Notes: generated by a model not told the origin, from the sequence alone. A stretch of DNA of 64,000 nt from Baylisascaris procyonis (GCA_037389465.1 JAZARR010000015.1:18822-82821); one strand, 5' to 3'. Shown: positions 24,301-37,247, numbered from the stretch's first letter. Program-made: numbers and translations.

Positions 24301-27300
24301 CCATATGCAAGTCTTGTATCTGCAAGATAGAGATAGCAATCCTCCTCGTTTCCTCACCTTTCTAGCGCTTAGTTTGATGTGATGTGTTCTTCTGTGTTGT
24401 TATGAAGCCTGAGGTATGGGAGCAAATTTACCACATTTTGGTGCTGCGAGAATGACCGCGACTGGTTGCAACTTCGCTTTTGCAACATACCACCTACCCG
24501 TGGGAAGGCTCTTCAGCACCGGATATTACGATCGCAGGGTATGGGGTAATGGCGGTGGTCGGTGCGAAGAAAGGAATCCCAGCCGTATGTGGAATCCAAT
24601 GTTGTGCAGTTGCATCGTGATCTATGGCTGCCCCAACCTGCCCAAGTGCCTAGATACAGTCTTTGCATCGTTTAGACAACTATAATTCGCGTATGAAACC
24701 ATTGCCCATGATTGAGGCCAACGTTCGTAATTATTTTATTCAGGTTGCTCACCGATCGAGCAATATGACGGTACCTCGAATTCTGTTGGCGCATATTCCA
24801 CTGGTTTGGTTGACTTCTGCGAAGGTTTCATTGGATTACTTCCTGTGATACGGTGATAGAATAAGGTATGTGAATGTAATAAGGTAATATTTCGTCACAT
24901 ATGTGGTCTTTTAAAGTCCTTTATCGAGAATGTTTCGGCTTTATCTTCCATCCCGTGTTGACTTGCATCGATAGTGACTATCGGCTTAAATATTAACGAT
25001 AAAACACTTCACAACATCGCTCACGGCCAACTTTTTTACCTTGATATTTTTGTCAGCTTTTCGCATGAGGTGTTGGTGTACAACTATCACTGAATGTTTG
25101 CCTGAGTTCTTCACCCCCTCCCCTTTCATAAAGTTGCATGGAAATGGCCAGCGATGTTGCTAGTCGGGAATTTCGTCTGGAGGTACAATAAGTAACTTCG
25201 AGCATCCCGGTGGATCCACAGAGATCCGAATTAAGCTCGAACATGGTTGTGAATAAAGCCAGGCACTAGCCGACGGCAGGGTCATGGAGAATTTTGGCAC
25301 AGTTGCTGCGAGCGAAGCTGGGCGCGTGTCCCACAATGAGTACGCAACATTACTGTACTCCGCACTCTGCAAGCAAATGCTAACGCCCATCATAGTAACA
25401 CGAAAAATTGTGATAGAAACGTGCGGTTTTTTTTCCATTTATCTGCTCAGAATGTCAAGTTATGTTCCCATGCAAAATTTCAGCTCAATCGAAGCACGGG
25501 AAGTGCACTTGTTGGAAGCGCCATCGTTCTCTGCATTCTAGCCGGTCGTCCATCCAACGAGTGCACTTCCCCTCTTTCGATTGAGCGGAAATCTTGCAAA
25601 GGTACATTATTTGACACTCCGAGTTGAATGGTGGGGAAAAAACCGCGTGTTTCTATCATAAGTTTTCCAGTTTCCGTGATGAGTTTAGTATTCGTTTTCG
25701 GTTTAGAGTGCGGTAGTGGTGCGTACGCAATGCGGGACACATACTCGTCTCCTTTCGTGGTTCGTAGCCAGGGTGCCATCGTTCAATCGACATCCTTGTC
25801 TGATGTTGTTGTACAGTTTTCACTGCAAGCTACAAATTTTTTTATGAGTATGTTGGAAGAAATAGTGTTTGCATGTGATTGCTGTATTCTACAGTTTCCA
25901 ACGTTATCTTCGATAAGGTTGCAGAAGCATTTCGGCGGGGATTTTTATTTTTTATTGTTTGACGAGGGTCTTCTCTCTGAAACACTAAAAGATGCAACTG
26001 AAATCATTTTAAGTTGGTAGTGTAATCCACGAATAGTTGAGGTTTAGAAAATCCCATTTTAAGATGGTCATAGTCTTCACCGATGGTAATAGCTGCTTAT
26101 AAAGTAGCGTTCTGTGCTTGTTATGGTGTCCAGTCCAGTGAGCATTAGCGATTCAGTTTTAACCTTTAACCTTTGAAGTTACTATCGAATTACGATCGTT
26201 TTCTCTAGGGAAATACTTGGAGAGTTAAAACGATAAAATTTCATTGTATAAAAATATTTATAAATGGAATATGAATACTTGAAATTAAAATTGGAATATA
26301 AGTAATTAATTGAATGAAACAGTGAAATAATTCCCATCAATAAATTTTCGTTTTTTTTTCTGCAATACTGTCTTCGAAAAAAAATCATCATGTCTAAGAA
26401 TCATCGGACTTATCTCTTATAATTAGACATTTTATGCGTTCATAATTTTTAAAATTCATAGCATAAATGTTGATTAGCTAACTATAATTGCGTAGCATCA
26501 AATCTTTGCTTTATAGGTATTAGTTCGTTTGACTGATTCATTTACAGACATTCACAGACATTAGGTCATTCGCAGACATCTGCAGACATTCACAAATATC
26601 TACTGACATTAATTTATTTACCGATATTATGTGCTTGAAATTTTATTCACTCATTTGGTCATTTCAACATAATCAATAAAGAAATCAATAAAATTTCTTA
26701 TTTCTTCTCAGTAGATTTGATGCATTTTTCTACGCTTTTTGAATTTGCATATTTCTAATATACTTCAAAAAATATGCTAATTTTGTGCAATAATTACGTG
26801 TTATATAAATCGCTGAAAGATGAAGAAAAAGTTTAAAATGAAGAGGATGATTTGAATTGTTTTTTAAAAAAATGTGTGTGTGTGACAATTTCCTAGTCGT
26901 ATTTGATGCGTTGAGTTGGAGAGATTTTTGACTCGATTTTAGAACACTCAAATTTAGGTCAAAAAGCTCTCTTCTTTTGCAAATGGAATGTCATTCCGAA
27001 TTTACATCTGCCAAATATTGGCGACTCTTGTTGAATATTGTCGAATGCATAGCGTTTTTTTTTTTTTTTGCATTGATTTTCACTTAATGCATTCTTTTTC
27101 TCTTTTTGAGATAATTTGCACATCAAAACAACTAAATCTATTTTATCCAATATTTATAGACTGAATAGGAAGGGAAGGGGAAGGGGGTTAAGGATAAGAG
27201 GGGTGCTGGTTAAATGTGGTGAGTTAAGTTTTATAAAGAAATTTAATATTCGAAAAAGGAATAGTAGAGGAATAAAAATAAATTGTTTACCACATTAACC

Positions 27301-28093
27301 GTAAAATTTTCCTCCGATTTAATGTCGCAAAGATTCGATTGGAATCCATAAACAAACAGGCAGATGTCTATAAATTGTTTTTTTTTTTTTTCAGAAGCAT
27401 AATAAAATGGGACTGTTGGAAATTGCCGTTTAAACATCCTTCATCTCCGTGGAGAAAGGGGAGGGAAGGGGAGGGGTTCTAATAAAGCACCTTATTTGAT
27501 AAAGACACATCAAAGATGGGTTTTTATTTTACGTGAGACTGTATGTTGCTTTTTTTTCAGGAAATTCAATAAAGATTTCTTTAAAAAATTGAATCTTATA
27601 TTGTTGTGGTTTTTTGGTGGAATAAAAATAATAACCGCATTGAGGAAGTTCTCTTTCAATCCTTTTGATAAACAATAAAGAAAATAGATTTTTCTTTGAA
27701 GAAGAAAAAAATAAATTTCATACAAATTTATATTTTTATAATAGTTTTTTAATGAAATATTATAAAAATATAAATTTATTTAGTTGGCATTGTTACGCTA
27801 TGTTATTTGCTGCCAATTTATCAGCAAATAAAATCATTTCAGAATGTAGATTGAGATAAGTGGTCATACCTTCTTAGGCGCGTGATGGATAAGAGAACGG
27901 CGACTGTCCACACCCATCCAATCCCCATCCTTCTCTCCTTGGAATTTCAGGAATCGTTTTCACTATTCTGGCAGATATGGGAGAAGGGTTGGAAATTCGG
28001 ACGCTTTTTGAGGAACTTAATGAATTAGGACCTCGGATTACTACACTCAAAGAAGGAACAGGACTTCGGCTACGCATAGAAAAGGATAGGTAG
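21377..28093 (+). CDS. Unrecognised gene downstream of ccm-3, three exons (possibly 5' part of a longer gene)
   Basis: Exons 21377-21505, 22956-22989 and 27951-28089 join in frame with good donors (AAG|GTAATT, CGAA|GTAAG, GATAG|GTAGG) and CAG acceptors. If the last exon is not spliced it ends at a TAG (28091-28093), giving a 101-aa protein. If spliced, the phase-2 end continues to an exon I could not place. The protein starts MPTLISDQIG and contains LLVQSKRR and FEELNELGPRITTLKEG, mostly amphipathic helix. I recognise no family. The start lies 278 bp after the ccm-3 stop, suggesting a shared operon. TTTTCAG at 21435-21441 could alternatively be an acceptor, joining this exon to an upstream transcript. 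Introns 1 and 2 each contain a foldback element. Confidence 0.42.
22251..22725. mobile_element. Foldback element, copy 2
   Basis: The left arm (22251-22470) and right arm (22500-22704) are inverted copies of each other over about 200 bp, with indels. The left arm has AACCGCGAACGGAGC, CCCACAATGAGTACGCA, CTAACGCCCATCATAG, CTCAATCGAAGCACGGGAAG. The right arm carries their reverse complements (GCGTTCGCGGTT, TGCGTACGCATTGTGGGGCG, GTGATGGGCT, CTTTCGATTGAG). The short centre holds an exact satellite core, GCCATCGTTCTCTGCA at 22471-22486. A variant core, GCCATCGTTGTTTGCA, follows the right end at 22710-22725. There is no coding capacity for a transposase, and open frames over the arms are shadows. 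I could not fix target-site duplications. Confidence 0.85.
25303..25784. mobile_element. Foldback element, copy 3
   Basis: Near-identical to copy 2 from about 25325 to 25610 and again built of two inverted arms (25303-25519 and about 25549-25769). An exact satellite core lies at the centre (25520-25535), and a partial one, GCCATCGTTC, follows the right end (25775-25784). The left terminus has lost the AACCGCGAACGG motif. The right arm keeps the GGTTTTTTCCCC pairing lost in copy 2, so the two copies complement each other in showing the ancestral structure. It lies in the long intron of the gene that starts at 21377. Confidence 0.85.
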
Positions 28094-30258
28094 GGAGGGG
28101 GAACGAGAGGAATTATTAGATGAAGTTATAGATTTCTCGAGGTGGAATTTAAGATCACGTGCTTAGACTCATGCGATTTTATTACTTCGTCCTTGTCAAA
28201 CAACTGAACGGGGCAAATCCTCACTAATATGTTCCAGCCACGTTTTTCCGACATGCGGTCGAGAGATAGGACTAGGACCTTGTACGTTACGTTGACTACT
28301 ACTTTCCTTCTCGCTCTCCAAATTTCTAGCCTTTTTCGCCTCAAATAATCCTGTAATTCCATTATGGCTCACCCTCCTCCAAGCAAGTCACCACAAAATT
28401 CGCGAGTTCAGTTGAGTATATGGAATAATGGCCTTAGTTGTTCTGGCTAATACAACAGTCTTATAGTTTTCAGTTCTCCTCCACCAAGTTGGGGATGGGG
28501 TGACCTGATTTTGATTCTCTGCCCAATTTTGTAGCTCCATTCCCCCCTCCGCCCCCCCTCCCACCTCAAAAAAGGCCGATTCTAGGTACCTAGCGTCAAT
28601 TAATTTCGAATTTCTCGTATGCTCATCTAGGCAGATAGACGAGCGCTTGTGCGTGGCTGGTGTTTTACGCGCACACTGGCCGCACGCGTTAGATAGAGAG
28701 AAGCGCTGGAAATAAGTGATGTGACCCGAATTCGATGTGTGTAGCCGTGTTCATGACCCTCTATTTTGCGTTTATTTCATTGTATTGCTGCCCCATTCTC
28801 TAGTATTTTCCTTCTTTGATGGCATTCAAATAATGCTTTGTTTTCTTCGAATCTTCTTTCCTTAACTTTCATTTTTTTCTCTCAGGTAAGTCGAATATCA
28901 ACAGATATATGATTGAAGCATTGAGGTTTTTTATTAATTAGCTAGTTATTGATCTAGATGAAGTATTTTTGTGCATTACCTCTTTCATAATTTATCGCTA
29001 TTGAATAACGGTGATTCGATGTTCGAATCGTATCAACGCATGTTCTAATTTCCTTTCTTATGTATTGCTTTATCTTAAATAAAAGATGTTGCAACTATGC
29101 TTCACCTTTGCAATATGTTTACCTCAGCACAACCGTAGTTCACCCATCCGTTTCTTTTATCGTTCTTAATCCGACTTTTATGATGCTTGATAATTTAAAG
29201 ATTCCGATCACCAGTAAGGCGAAAATTATCCCTCCTCCCCTTCCTCCCCCCTCCCCAACTTCCTGAGGTGAATCTGCAAGGTAATATATGGCTAATCCCT
29301 CAGATTTCTTATAGCCTGCCAGCTAGGGAGTGAAAGTCAAGTTGCGGCTCCAGGAGCAAGTCCTGATTTGCACTTTTATGCACTGTTTTATCACTGTTGC
29401 GTTCTGAGGCTGCTTTGCGTCGTGTTCGGGAAACTCGAGCTCAGCCTTAGGGCAGTCTTTTTAGCTGAAGTCATCCCATCCTACGAAAGAATTAGGTGGA
29501 AGTTCCCACCCGTTCTAGGTGAAAGATAGGTGAAAGCAAAGAAAAGGCACTGACGGATAAGGAGGTGACTGCTGCAGTAAAAAGAGGTCACGTAAAACTT
29601 GGAATGAGTTGTTTAGAAAGATTTGCCGTGGAAGTAATGGGTGAAGTTCATATGTTTCAATTTATTTTAGTTTTTATTGAAGGTTATATTTTATATTTAA
29701 GGTGAAGGGAGATTTTATATATGCATCAACGTGATTGTCATCTAACATGAGATAAGCAGGTGGGTAAATCAATACTACTCGAGCAAATGCCTATATTATT
29801 TGTTATTTAATAGTTATATAATATAATTTTTTTATACAATAAATCAATAGCATCGTTGTTTATTTTTTCATTTTAAAGAGGGGATTTTACAAAGATGAAC
29901 ATGAGGTTGAATGATCCACAAAACTATTACAGGTGATTAATAACAGGTAATTAAACCGGTTAATAATAGTTGGTTGTTATTGAATTATGCTCGCTTCTAA
30001 GCATTGACCTTCCTATAAAATGTATTTATGAGGGAGGAGGAGGGGAACACTAACTGTTGTGAAATCTCTAAAAAGTACATTTAGTGCCTTTTCTAATGTG
30101 CTTCACCTATTTTTTTAGATTTATTCTGTCACGCAAATAGACACTTTTTTTATAAATTTTTTTTTTAATTCTAAATTATTGGAGAGTTGAAAATTTAATT
30201 CTATAAATTCGCACTTAGTGGAATGATTCTCAGCAGTGAAAAGCAAAGGGTGCATATG

Positions 30259-30306
30259 TAAAGCAGCTGTCATCAACGAGATTAAAGCAGCTGTCATCAA
30301 CCGGAT
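30259..30306. repeat. 24-bp direct duplication
   Basis: Two adjacent copies of a unit beginning TAAAGCAGCTGTCATCAAC. The second copy diverges in its last few bases. Confidence 0.75.
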
Positions 30307-31620
30307 TTGAGGGTATTGTTTAGTTAAGCGTTGTGAATGGGTGTGCAATGAGTGTGTTGTGATCCTGGTTAGTGCGGAAAGGTAGTGCCTTGCACGTATT
30401 TGCACCGCACTATTAAGTCCACTTTCACTGACCCATACTTGTTCGATTCGACATCCATCGTTGCTTTTCTATCGTATCTGGCAATATTGCATTCGTTTTG
30501 CTTCGCACTTGTTTTGTTTGTTTTTTTTTTCTTGTTGCGCCGTCATTTCTATAGTTTTATTTTTTACGTGAATGAAGTATTGAAAAGAAATGGAAAACTT
30601 GGCAAAAGGTTTTTTCAGTTTTATGCGAATATTTCAATAGAAAATTAAAAAAAGCGTTAAATAAAAAAATAACTTAAATAAAAAAATAATGTCATAAAGC
30701 GGTTGTGCTATCTTTTTTTTTAAATGAAACCATATTTTGGTTGGATGAATTTTATTTTTATCCTTCGTCGGGTTTATTGACGATCATCTTGTTTTTACTG
30801 CTTTTTTCTTTAAAGATACGTCCTTATCCACAATATAATTTTATTCGTATGTTTTTAGTGGCTGAAAGGATCGCTTTTGTGTAATGTTGTTGACGTTATT
30901 GATTGATGTTGCTTTTGTATAGAAAGATTCGTGCACAAAATAGAACACCTAAGCGGATTCTTCACTTCGTATAGAATATGTTTCTATCGTCTATCGTTTT
31001 TTTATTTATTTTTAATAAGTGTTGCAGGTAAAATAGGTAAAGAAATATTTTGACGCATCACTGAATCACCTGGACGTATAAATGCTCAGGGTATATTTAA
31101 TGATAGATAGAGACACCTGAAATTTGAGTATTGTAATGGGTGCTTACCTATACGTAAAAATTGTCCCATTTCGTTTGCATTAAATGATAAAATGCATGTA
31201 AGTGCCATGAATAAGAAGGAAAAATTAAGCGGCAAAGTTTTATTGTAAATTAGGATGTTTTATATATAATTATCTGTTTAAATTATTTACTTTACTACGA
31301 TTAACTTTCATTCATCGTTTTTCACATACAATCGACCGATAAATCAGATATCACTTGATCGAGGTTCCGTTCTTCTTGAATGAGACGGTTGGGTATATGA
31401 AGGTAGCAATGGGTTGCTCCCAAGGGGAGGAAGGGGTATAGGAGGGGGATGGAATATTTTCATTGGAGACTGCTAAGTGATCCATTTCTTTCGATGAAAA
31501 TCATTTATATGTTTTTACCCGTTCCATATATTTGTTCATACCCTCTTCGTTTCACTCCCGCATTTTTATATTGATGCTTAAAAACTGTTGAGTGCAAGTT
31601 ACGTCCACACAGTTCCACTA

Positions 31621-31740
31621 ATTGTGTGACCCGAGGTTCCCGGTTCAGTCATTATATGACCTGAGGTTCCCAGCTCAGTCATTATATTACCTGAGGTTCC
31701 CAGACCACTGAAGTCTACATTGTGCGACCTGAAGTCTACC
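31621..31740. repeat. 30-bp minisatellite, three units plus remnant
   Basis: Units at 31621-31650, 31651-31680 and 31681-31710 share the frame ATTATATGACCTGAGGTTCC. A degenerate remnant (TGTGCGACCTGAAG) follows at about 31718-31740. Confidence 0.85.
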
Positions 31741-32868
31741 ACAAGGTACTCCTCATTCAAATGTGGTATCTTAGACGATGTTTTTGCACTAAAATGAAAG
31801 ATGAGGAGAGGGCAATACCTAGATAAGAGTATAGGTCATAAAAGAAGTTAGCATAAATATTAGTTATTTGCCACCGGTTTATTTTCCTGAATTCTGATGC
31901 ATTTCAAAGTGCCGCTATTTTTTTCGAGAGTTCCAAGATTTGTGACTTTATGTTAGGATGGGATTCGATATTTATGGGAATCCTTAATTCCGTATTTTCC
32001 TACTTCCGGATCCGGTCTTGGACGGTTTTTTTTTACTGTTGCAGACCTGCCGAGTTCAAATTTCATGGGATTTTCGTTTTCCACTCGGCTTCCATTAGAT
32101 CATCGCTTCACATCATAAGTGGGTAGATCGGTTTGTTTAACAATTCACTAATGTTTTCCCGCCTGCGTCATAGAGTGTCGTCAATCTTTTTGTTGCTCTC
32201 TAACCGACTGATCTCGATTGTCCCATTGATCAATCAATAAAGCTATATAAACCGACATGTGCATCAAATGCATTTCCATCGTACTTTCTTTGTCTCGCGT
32301 TCGGTTGTGTCGATATCTATGACCACTTATAGAGGACTCAACATGATTCATGCTGTAAAAAACTATTTTAATTTTGTTGATCGTTTAGGTCTTTTTTAAG
32401 GTAGTTTTTTATTATTTTTGAGTTGCGCTTGGTATGGATTACCTTGATCCTTGGTAAGTAACCGGAGATGAACCAGACGAGCAGATGCAGTCTTCTTGAA
32501 TATGGTGTTCATGAGTCGGTGTTGGAGCATCTTCAGGAGTCTCCCATTAATTTGGAGAGGGGAGGGGATGGAGGAGGAATCCTGTAATGCAGTGATCGTT
32601 TTTCAGACGCGATTACTGAGTGGCAGTTTTATTTTTTAACCATTTTTAATTTTTCATGTATTTCAACTAATTGAAATGTCCTATTCATTTGTATTATGCT
32701 CATATTTAGATAGGCATTGATCTTTGAAGTCTTTCTAAATATGTACCATATTATTTTCATTGATTATTCAATGGAAGCTTTATGAAAATGATTGTTGTGA
32801 CATTGGCGACTTCTATCAGCGTAATAGGTAGCTGGGGATTGTTGCATCGTTGATTAATTGCACCTGAA

Positions 32869-32932
32869 GTTATAAAGGTGAAGCGCTCCACCTGTGCAGC
32901 GTTATAAAGGTGAGACGCTCTACCTGTATAGC
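32869..32932. repeat. 32-bp tandem duplication
   Basis: Two adjacent 32-bp copies, each starting GTTATAAAGGTGA and ending CACCTGTGCAGC or TACCTGTATAGC. A weaker third copy may follow. Confidence 0.8.
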
Positions 32933-33362
32933 ATTGCTAGATGCATTGAGAGCACTTCATCTGTTTTGGGGTATGAATATTTAAAGGTCATTTCATTTTC
33001 TTTCCTGTTTTATACATAATTCAGAGTAACCCCCCCCCCCACCCTCTGTCGTTTCCATTTACTTTGTAAGTATTCATGCATAACTTTTACATCACCTGTT
33101 TCCTTGCAAATTTCCTTCCCAGTCAATGCGGAATATCCCAAATCTTTTTTCTGGTATATAGCGAAGGATAAGGCCTTTACGGAGTTGGAAGAATAGGTTT
33201 TCTTCTTGATTATATTATGTTTTGTTGTGATATTCGACATTTCGAGTTAAAGCTGTAAAAAGATGAGATGAATACAATTGAAGGTTGATATGATGATTTT
33301 ATGATGCAACTTGCAACGATGCAATTTGCAGTAATCATTGTTTGCACTTTCATTTATTGCAG

Positions 33363-36300
33363 GTTGCAAATCTTGCAACGCAAAGCAATCTCTCGACTTT
33401 AGGCTGTTGTCTAAACGTTATTTATAATGCCATCAATTAGTACCGTCTTTTCGCCATGCAATTTTAAGCGCATTCAAACATGTGCTAAACAGGAAGTTGA
33501 TGAAGAAGCTGCACATACATCTCGTATCGATGCGCATTTTAAACATATAAGTGGCAATTCAATGTTGAGGGCGGTAATCGAAAATCAGGTATTCATATTC
33601 TTGTTTTTATTTTGAGCGCAAATGTCCGATTTAACCCGTTTAGGCACGAAGTTGGCGAATTTTTTATGCAAATTTTTGCAATCTACATATCCTTTTAATA
33701 TTTTCCTTGAAATTCACTTGATAAAATTTGCTGAAGTATTAGCAATAGTTAATCAAATAACATATTCAGCTGTGCTTTATCTATTTGATGATACGGGGAA
33801 ATGGTATCTACAGAGATAGGTGGAACATGTAGGTGCAGGTGCAGCTATGCTGATACAGATGCTAATGGAGCATTGCCTTTTATCTCTGAAAACAGTTTGA
33901 AAACGGTTTTTCATCGTCTGATCAGTGTGCCGATCCTATACCATAGGGGTATCCCTTCATGTTCTTTATGCATTTGTATTACCTTTCAGCTTCGTATTCT
34001 TTACTTAACTTTAAAAAATTTTGCATGATGCAGGAGCTTCAGCGATGTGTAAGCATTTTATTTTAAGATCGAATACGTTCTTTAGGTTGCCTGAAGACCA
34101 ATAATTTCAAAAAATGGAGAAAAGGAGGGAGAGAGGAATTGTTATGATGGTGATTTTGAGAATGGGTGAGGGTTTTTTCTCAGGAAGCCTTGGAAAGGAT
34201 TCATCGAGACAGGGGGAGAGTATGCAAGATAATATAAAACGAGTTTCGAGAGACAATTTAAGGCAATATTTTATTATATAGCGCCGATCTCATCGATATG
34301 ATGGAAATATTTTCACCTTTTATCTTTGGAGGGTAATGTAAGAAATAAAACAATACAGAACAGAGAAGGCGAGTGGAAGGGGGGGAGTAGATGAGGAGTG
34401 AGTATCTTTCACTCCCTTCCCTAGCGTTGTTAAGCGGGGATTAGGTCTCTCCCACATCGCCACCCCCTCACCTTGGAGGTGGAGCACGAAATTAAAAATT
34501 TAAATGTGGGTAGTGCGAGAAAGTAATTTTTTTTTCGAGAAGTTACTGTGATCAAGAACATTCGTTTTATGGACCGTCATGTTATTGAGGAAACTTTGAT
34601 CTGCACTAATTAGCTGCTCAGAGATCTGCAATGGGATCAGATCATGGAGGTCGTCGAACTTTATTTTTCAAAACTTTCATGCATAGATGGATTGTTTTGC
34701 AGTGGGCATATGCACAATATATGAAGTTGGTGACGTTATTCGTAATCGCCGTTGCACATGTCATCTATATGAGCGCGTTTTTGAAAGCGTTCAGCGCTCT
34801 TGTTGATTATGCGGATGCGCTTGATGGTAAAGCAACTGCATCTGAATCTTATTCGCTGAGGCATCAAATCGAACTACTCGCTGATGTAATGTTCTTGAAT
34901 TGTTTTTTCTGACTTTTTGTTTGTTTCGTTCTTTTCGAATATCGTGCAATCTTTGCTGTTCTATTGATTGCGTTGACCTTTTTTATGGGCTTACAGTGAG
35001 TGATTACAGATAAATGGAGGTGTGAATTTGAGAATTCAGTGTCGTTGTAAGTGGAATAAATTGTTTATAGCTATCGGAATTTGATGAACTTAGGCATTAA
35101 AGCTACCTGAAGTATACTTATTGAAATAGGTTTTTGGTGCATAAAAAGTTGCGTATTTGAGGAGAGTGTTTGGCTGCAGTATTCGGTTAGAGCCTTCTTC
35201 TCTAAATATAGCATAGGAGAAGTTATGTGTTTGCAGTATAGAAAGAATATGTGGATGACGGTGGGAAGCATGTGTGTTGCCCTTTCGACGTTATGCTTCT
35301 TCTTGTTGCTCAACACATCTGCTCAGAAGGCTGCCTACATCGTCGCTGTAAGTAATCAATGTCTTTACCTCTCCGCCATATAAAACGGTCATACTTAGAT
35401 CTGTCTAAAGTTTGGCAGAACGATGCAACATGTTCTAGAAGCTTTAAAATGAAGGATATTTAAGCCGACCATCTTTCGATTTATTTGTTTTTTTTTCGTT
35501 TATTTATTTATTTTTTATTTTTCGGTTACACACATCACTTATTAGGAAGATTACGTGACGTAGCGATGTGGCTATCGGATATAGAGCTTTAGTAGAACGC
35601 CTCGTAGATGTTGTACTCTTTGCTGTTTTATTAAAGAGTTAAGGCCCTTGAGGAGGAGCAGGATTGCTTATTACAACGTCACCAAACTTCTTAAAAGATG
35701 ATTGGAATAAATTTCTAATTATTTGTTTTGCTCATTTGGTATAGTTTGTAATTTCTATTCAGAATGGTTGGGATTAGAAAGGGGGATGGGTATGTTTGTG
35801 ATTTTTCCTGTAGTGTAGATATTGAAGAGTGTTTAAATTTTAGCTTTTATCTTGTGCTTCTGCATAAAAGGAATGATATGTGATTATGGATTGATATTAG
35901 AATGCAATGAACTTGCTCGCTATGAATGATTGTGAAGGATAAATTCAGATGCGCATAGTGGATTTGGTGGCATTCTCCACATTGCCAGCATTGTTGCTTG
36001 CAAGATGGATGCTTATTGAGAGTGCAAATGAACATCTACCGATCGTACTTCATCAGATGCAACATTTGCCTTCACCGAATCAACTAACCAACGCTCTTAA
36101 TTGCTCGATGACCGCTACGGAAAATGTTCGTTGATGTTCTTTTACTGGTGTGTGGGGAAGCAAAAAAAAAATTAAATAATTTTTTTATAGCTTTTAATTC
36201 ATTTTTCAAATAGGTTAGTCGTGGGATTTGATTGAAATACTTATCAGGCTTGTGATGCCAAGGTGCTGATGGCATGTTTAGTGGGTTTAAAAATAGCCCA

Positions 36301-37247
36301 CACAGGAGATATGTGCTAGAGAGCAGTGGTGGAGTAAATGCTAGATGCTATATTGTTAGATAAATTCTGCTTGGTCATTTTGTATGACCACTCTGTTAGC
36401 GGTTTTTAATGCACTTTAACAGATTTGCTTTGTAAAGATGGGCTATGGTGGCGTCATGTCTGTGCTTATATGTCTGTTTAACCGGTGCAATTGGAGAATC
36501 GGTAAAGCCAACGGTCGACAAGCTTGATGGGTTCAACGGGCATTATGAATCATCTTGATACCTTATCAAGTAGTTCACGATGATCTGTCAGTATTGAAAG
36601 AAGTTAAAATTTTTCCATATATGTTCACTTTCCAGTTCACAGGGAAATATGCCTTTTGCATTATATTTAGACAGATGGCCAGATGGATTTATGTAAAGCC
36701 ATTGATGTTTGGTTTTTTGCATTGATAACTCAGTGAAAGTGATTGATCATATAAGAGAGATGCAAAAGCGCCTATCATGCTAGTTCTATTTGGCAAATGT
36801 GGTTTTAACTTATTTAATTGTGAATAGTTTCTATTTTATTTCAGTATAATAATTAATTCATCGGTGGGTAATTTCCGCTCATTGTTAGCAAATGTTACCG
36901 ATGGGATTGCTTGGTTTCCTTTAGGTAGGATTTTTAATATTTATATAAAAGGTATACGAATTCGATACTGAATGAAATAACGAGAAATTTTTATGAATGG
37001 TCCTGCTGAGTAAATAAAAAGAAGGAAAAAAGGTGGACTTCAGGTACGGCAATGTTCGGCGGTGATACTTGATTCGTTGTTTCCGGCGTTTCTTATCAAA
37101 TATCTTATTGTTCTGGCGATTCTAACAATAATCTACGTAGTGCTTGCTTATATCATCGAATGGTGTATACGACATTTGTTTCCACCAGAGGAATGCCGTC
37201 ATCGACCACCATCACGTTATTCACCAATCGTTCTCACTGATCATTGA
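33363..37247 (+). CDS. Multi-pass membrane protein, 3' part, family unknown
   Basis: Well-supported exons, all phase 0: 33493-33588, 34703-34885, 35237-35347, 35949-36125 and 37044-37247 (TGA). Each has a CAG acceptor and a usable GT donor. An open stretch after a TTGCAG at 33362 (33363-33416) may be an earlier exon, with a weak donor GTTATT. The joined product has at least four hydrophobic segments. These are LVTLFVIAVAHVIYMSAF in the 34.7-kb exon, MTVGSMCVALSTLCFFLLL at 35.2 kb, LVAFSTLPALLLARW at 35.9 kb, and IKYLIVLAILTIIYVVLAYI in the last exon. A Pro/Arg-rich tail ends LTDH. Between segments 3 and 4 lies a loop with NCS, a possible N-glycosylation site. I cannot assign a family. The start is missing, and the gene beginning at 21377 may supply the 5' end. 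The exon at 35949 would end 9 bases later at a TGA if it were not spliced. Confidence 0.55.

Larger units (their letters stand above)
28094..33362. other. Gap or long intron, no confident exon
   Basis: No exon supported by both splice signals and phase was found here. Contents are AT-rich sequence, C-rich patches near 28540-28560 and 29230-29260, a C11 run at 33030-33040, and the short tandem repeats listed separately. If the genes on either side are one transcription unit, this is its largest intron. Confidence 0.5.

Noticed and set aside
24416..25000. Open frames at 24.4-24.85 kb as exons
   Set aside because: Some splice-like sites exist, but no phase-consistent link to neighbouring exons was found. 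They sit between two foldback copies.
25801..26020. Open stretch after a TACAG, reading into a TAG
   Set aside because: It looks protein-like, but no donor or upstream exon matches its phase. It could be a missed terminal exon, but support is too thin to list.
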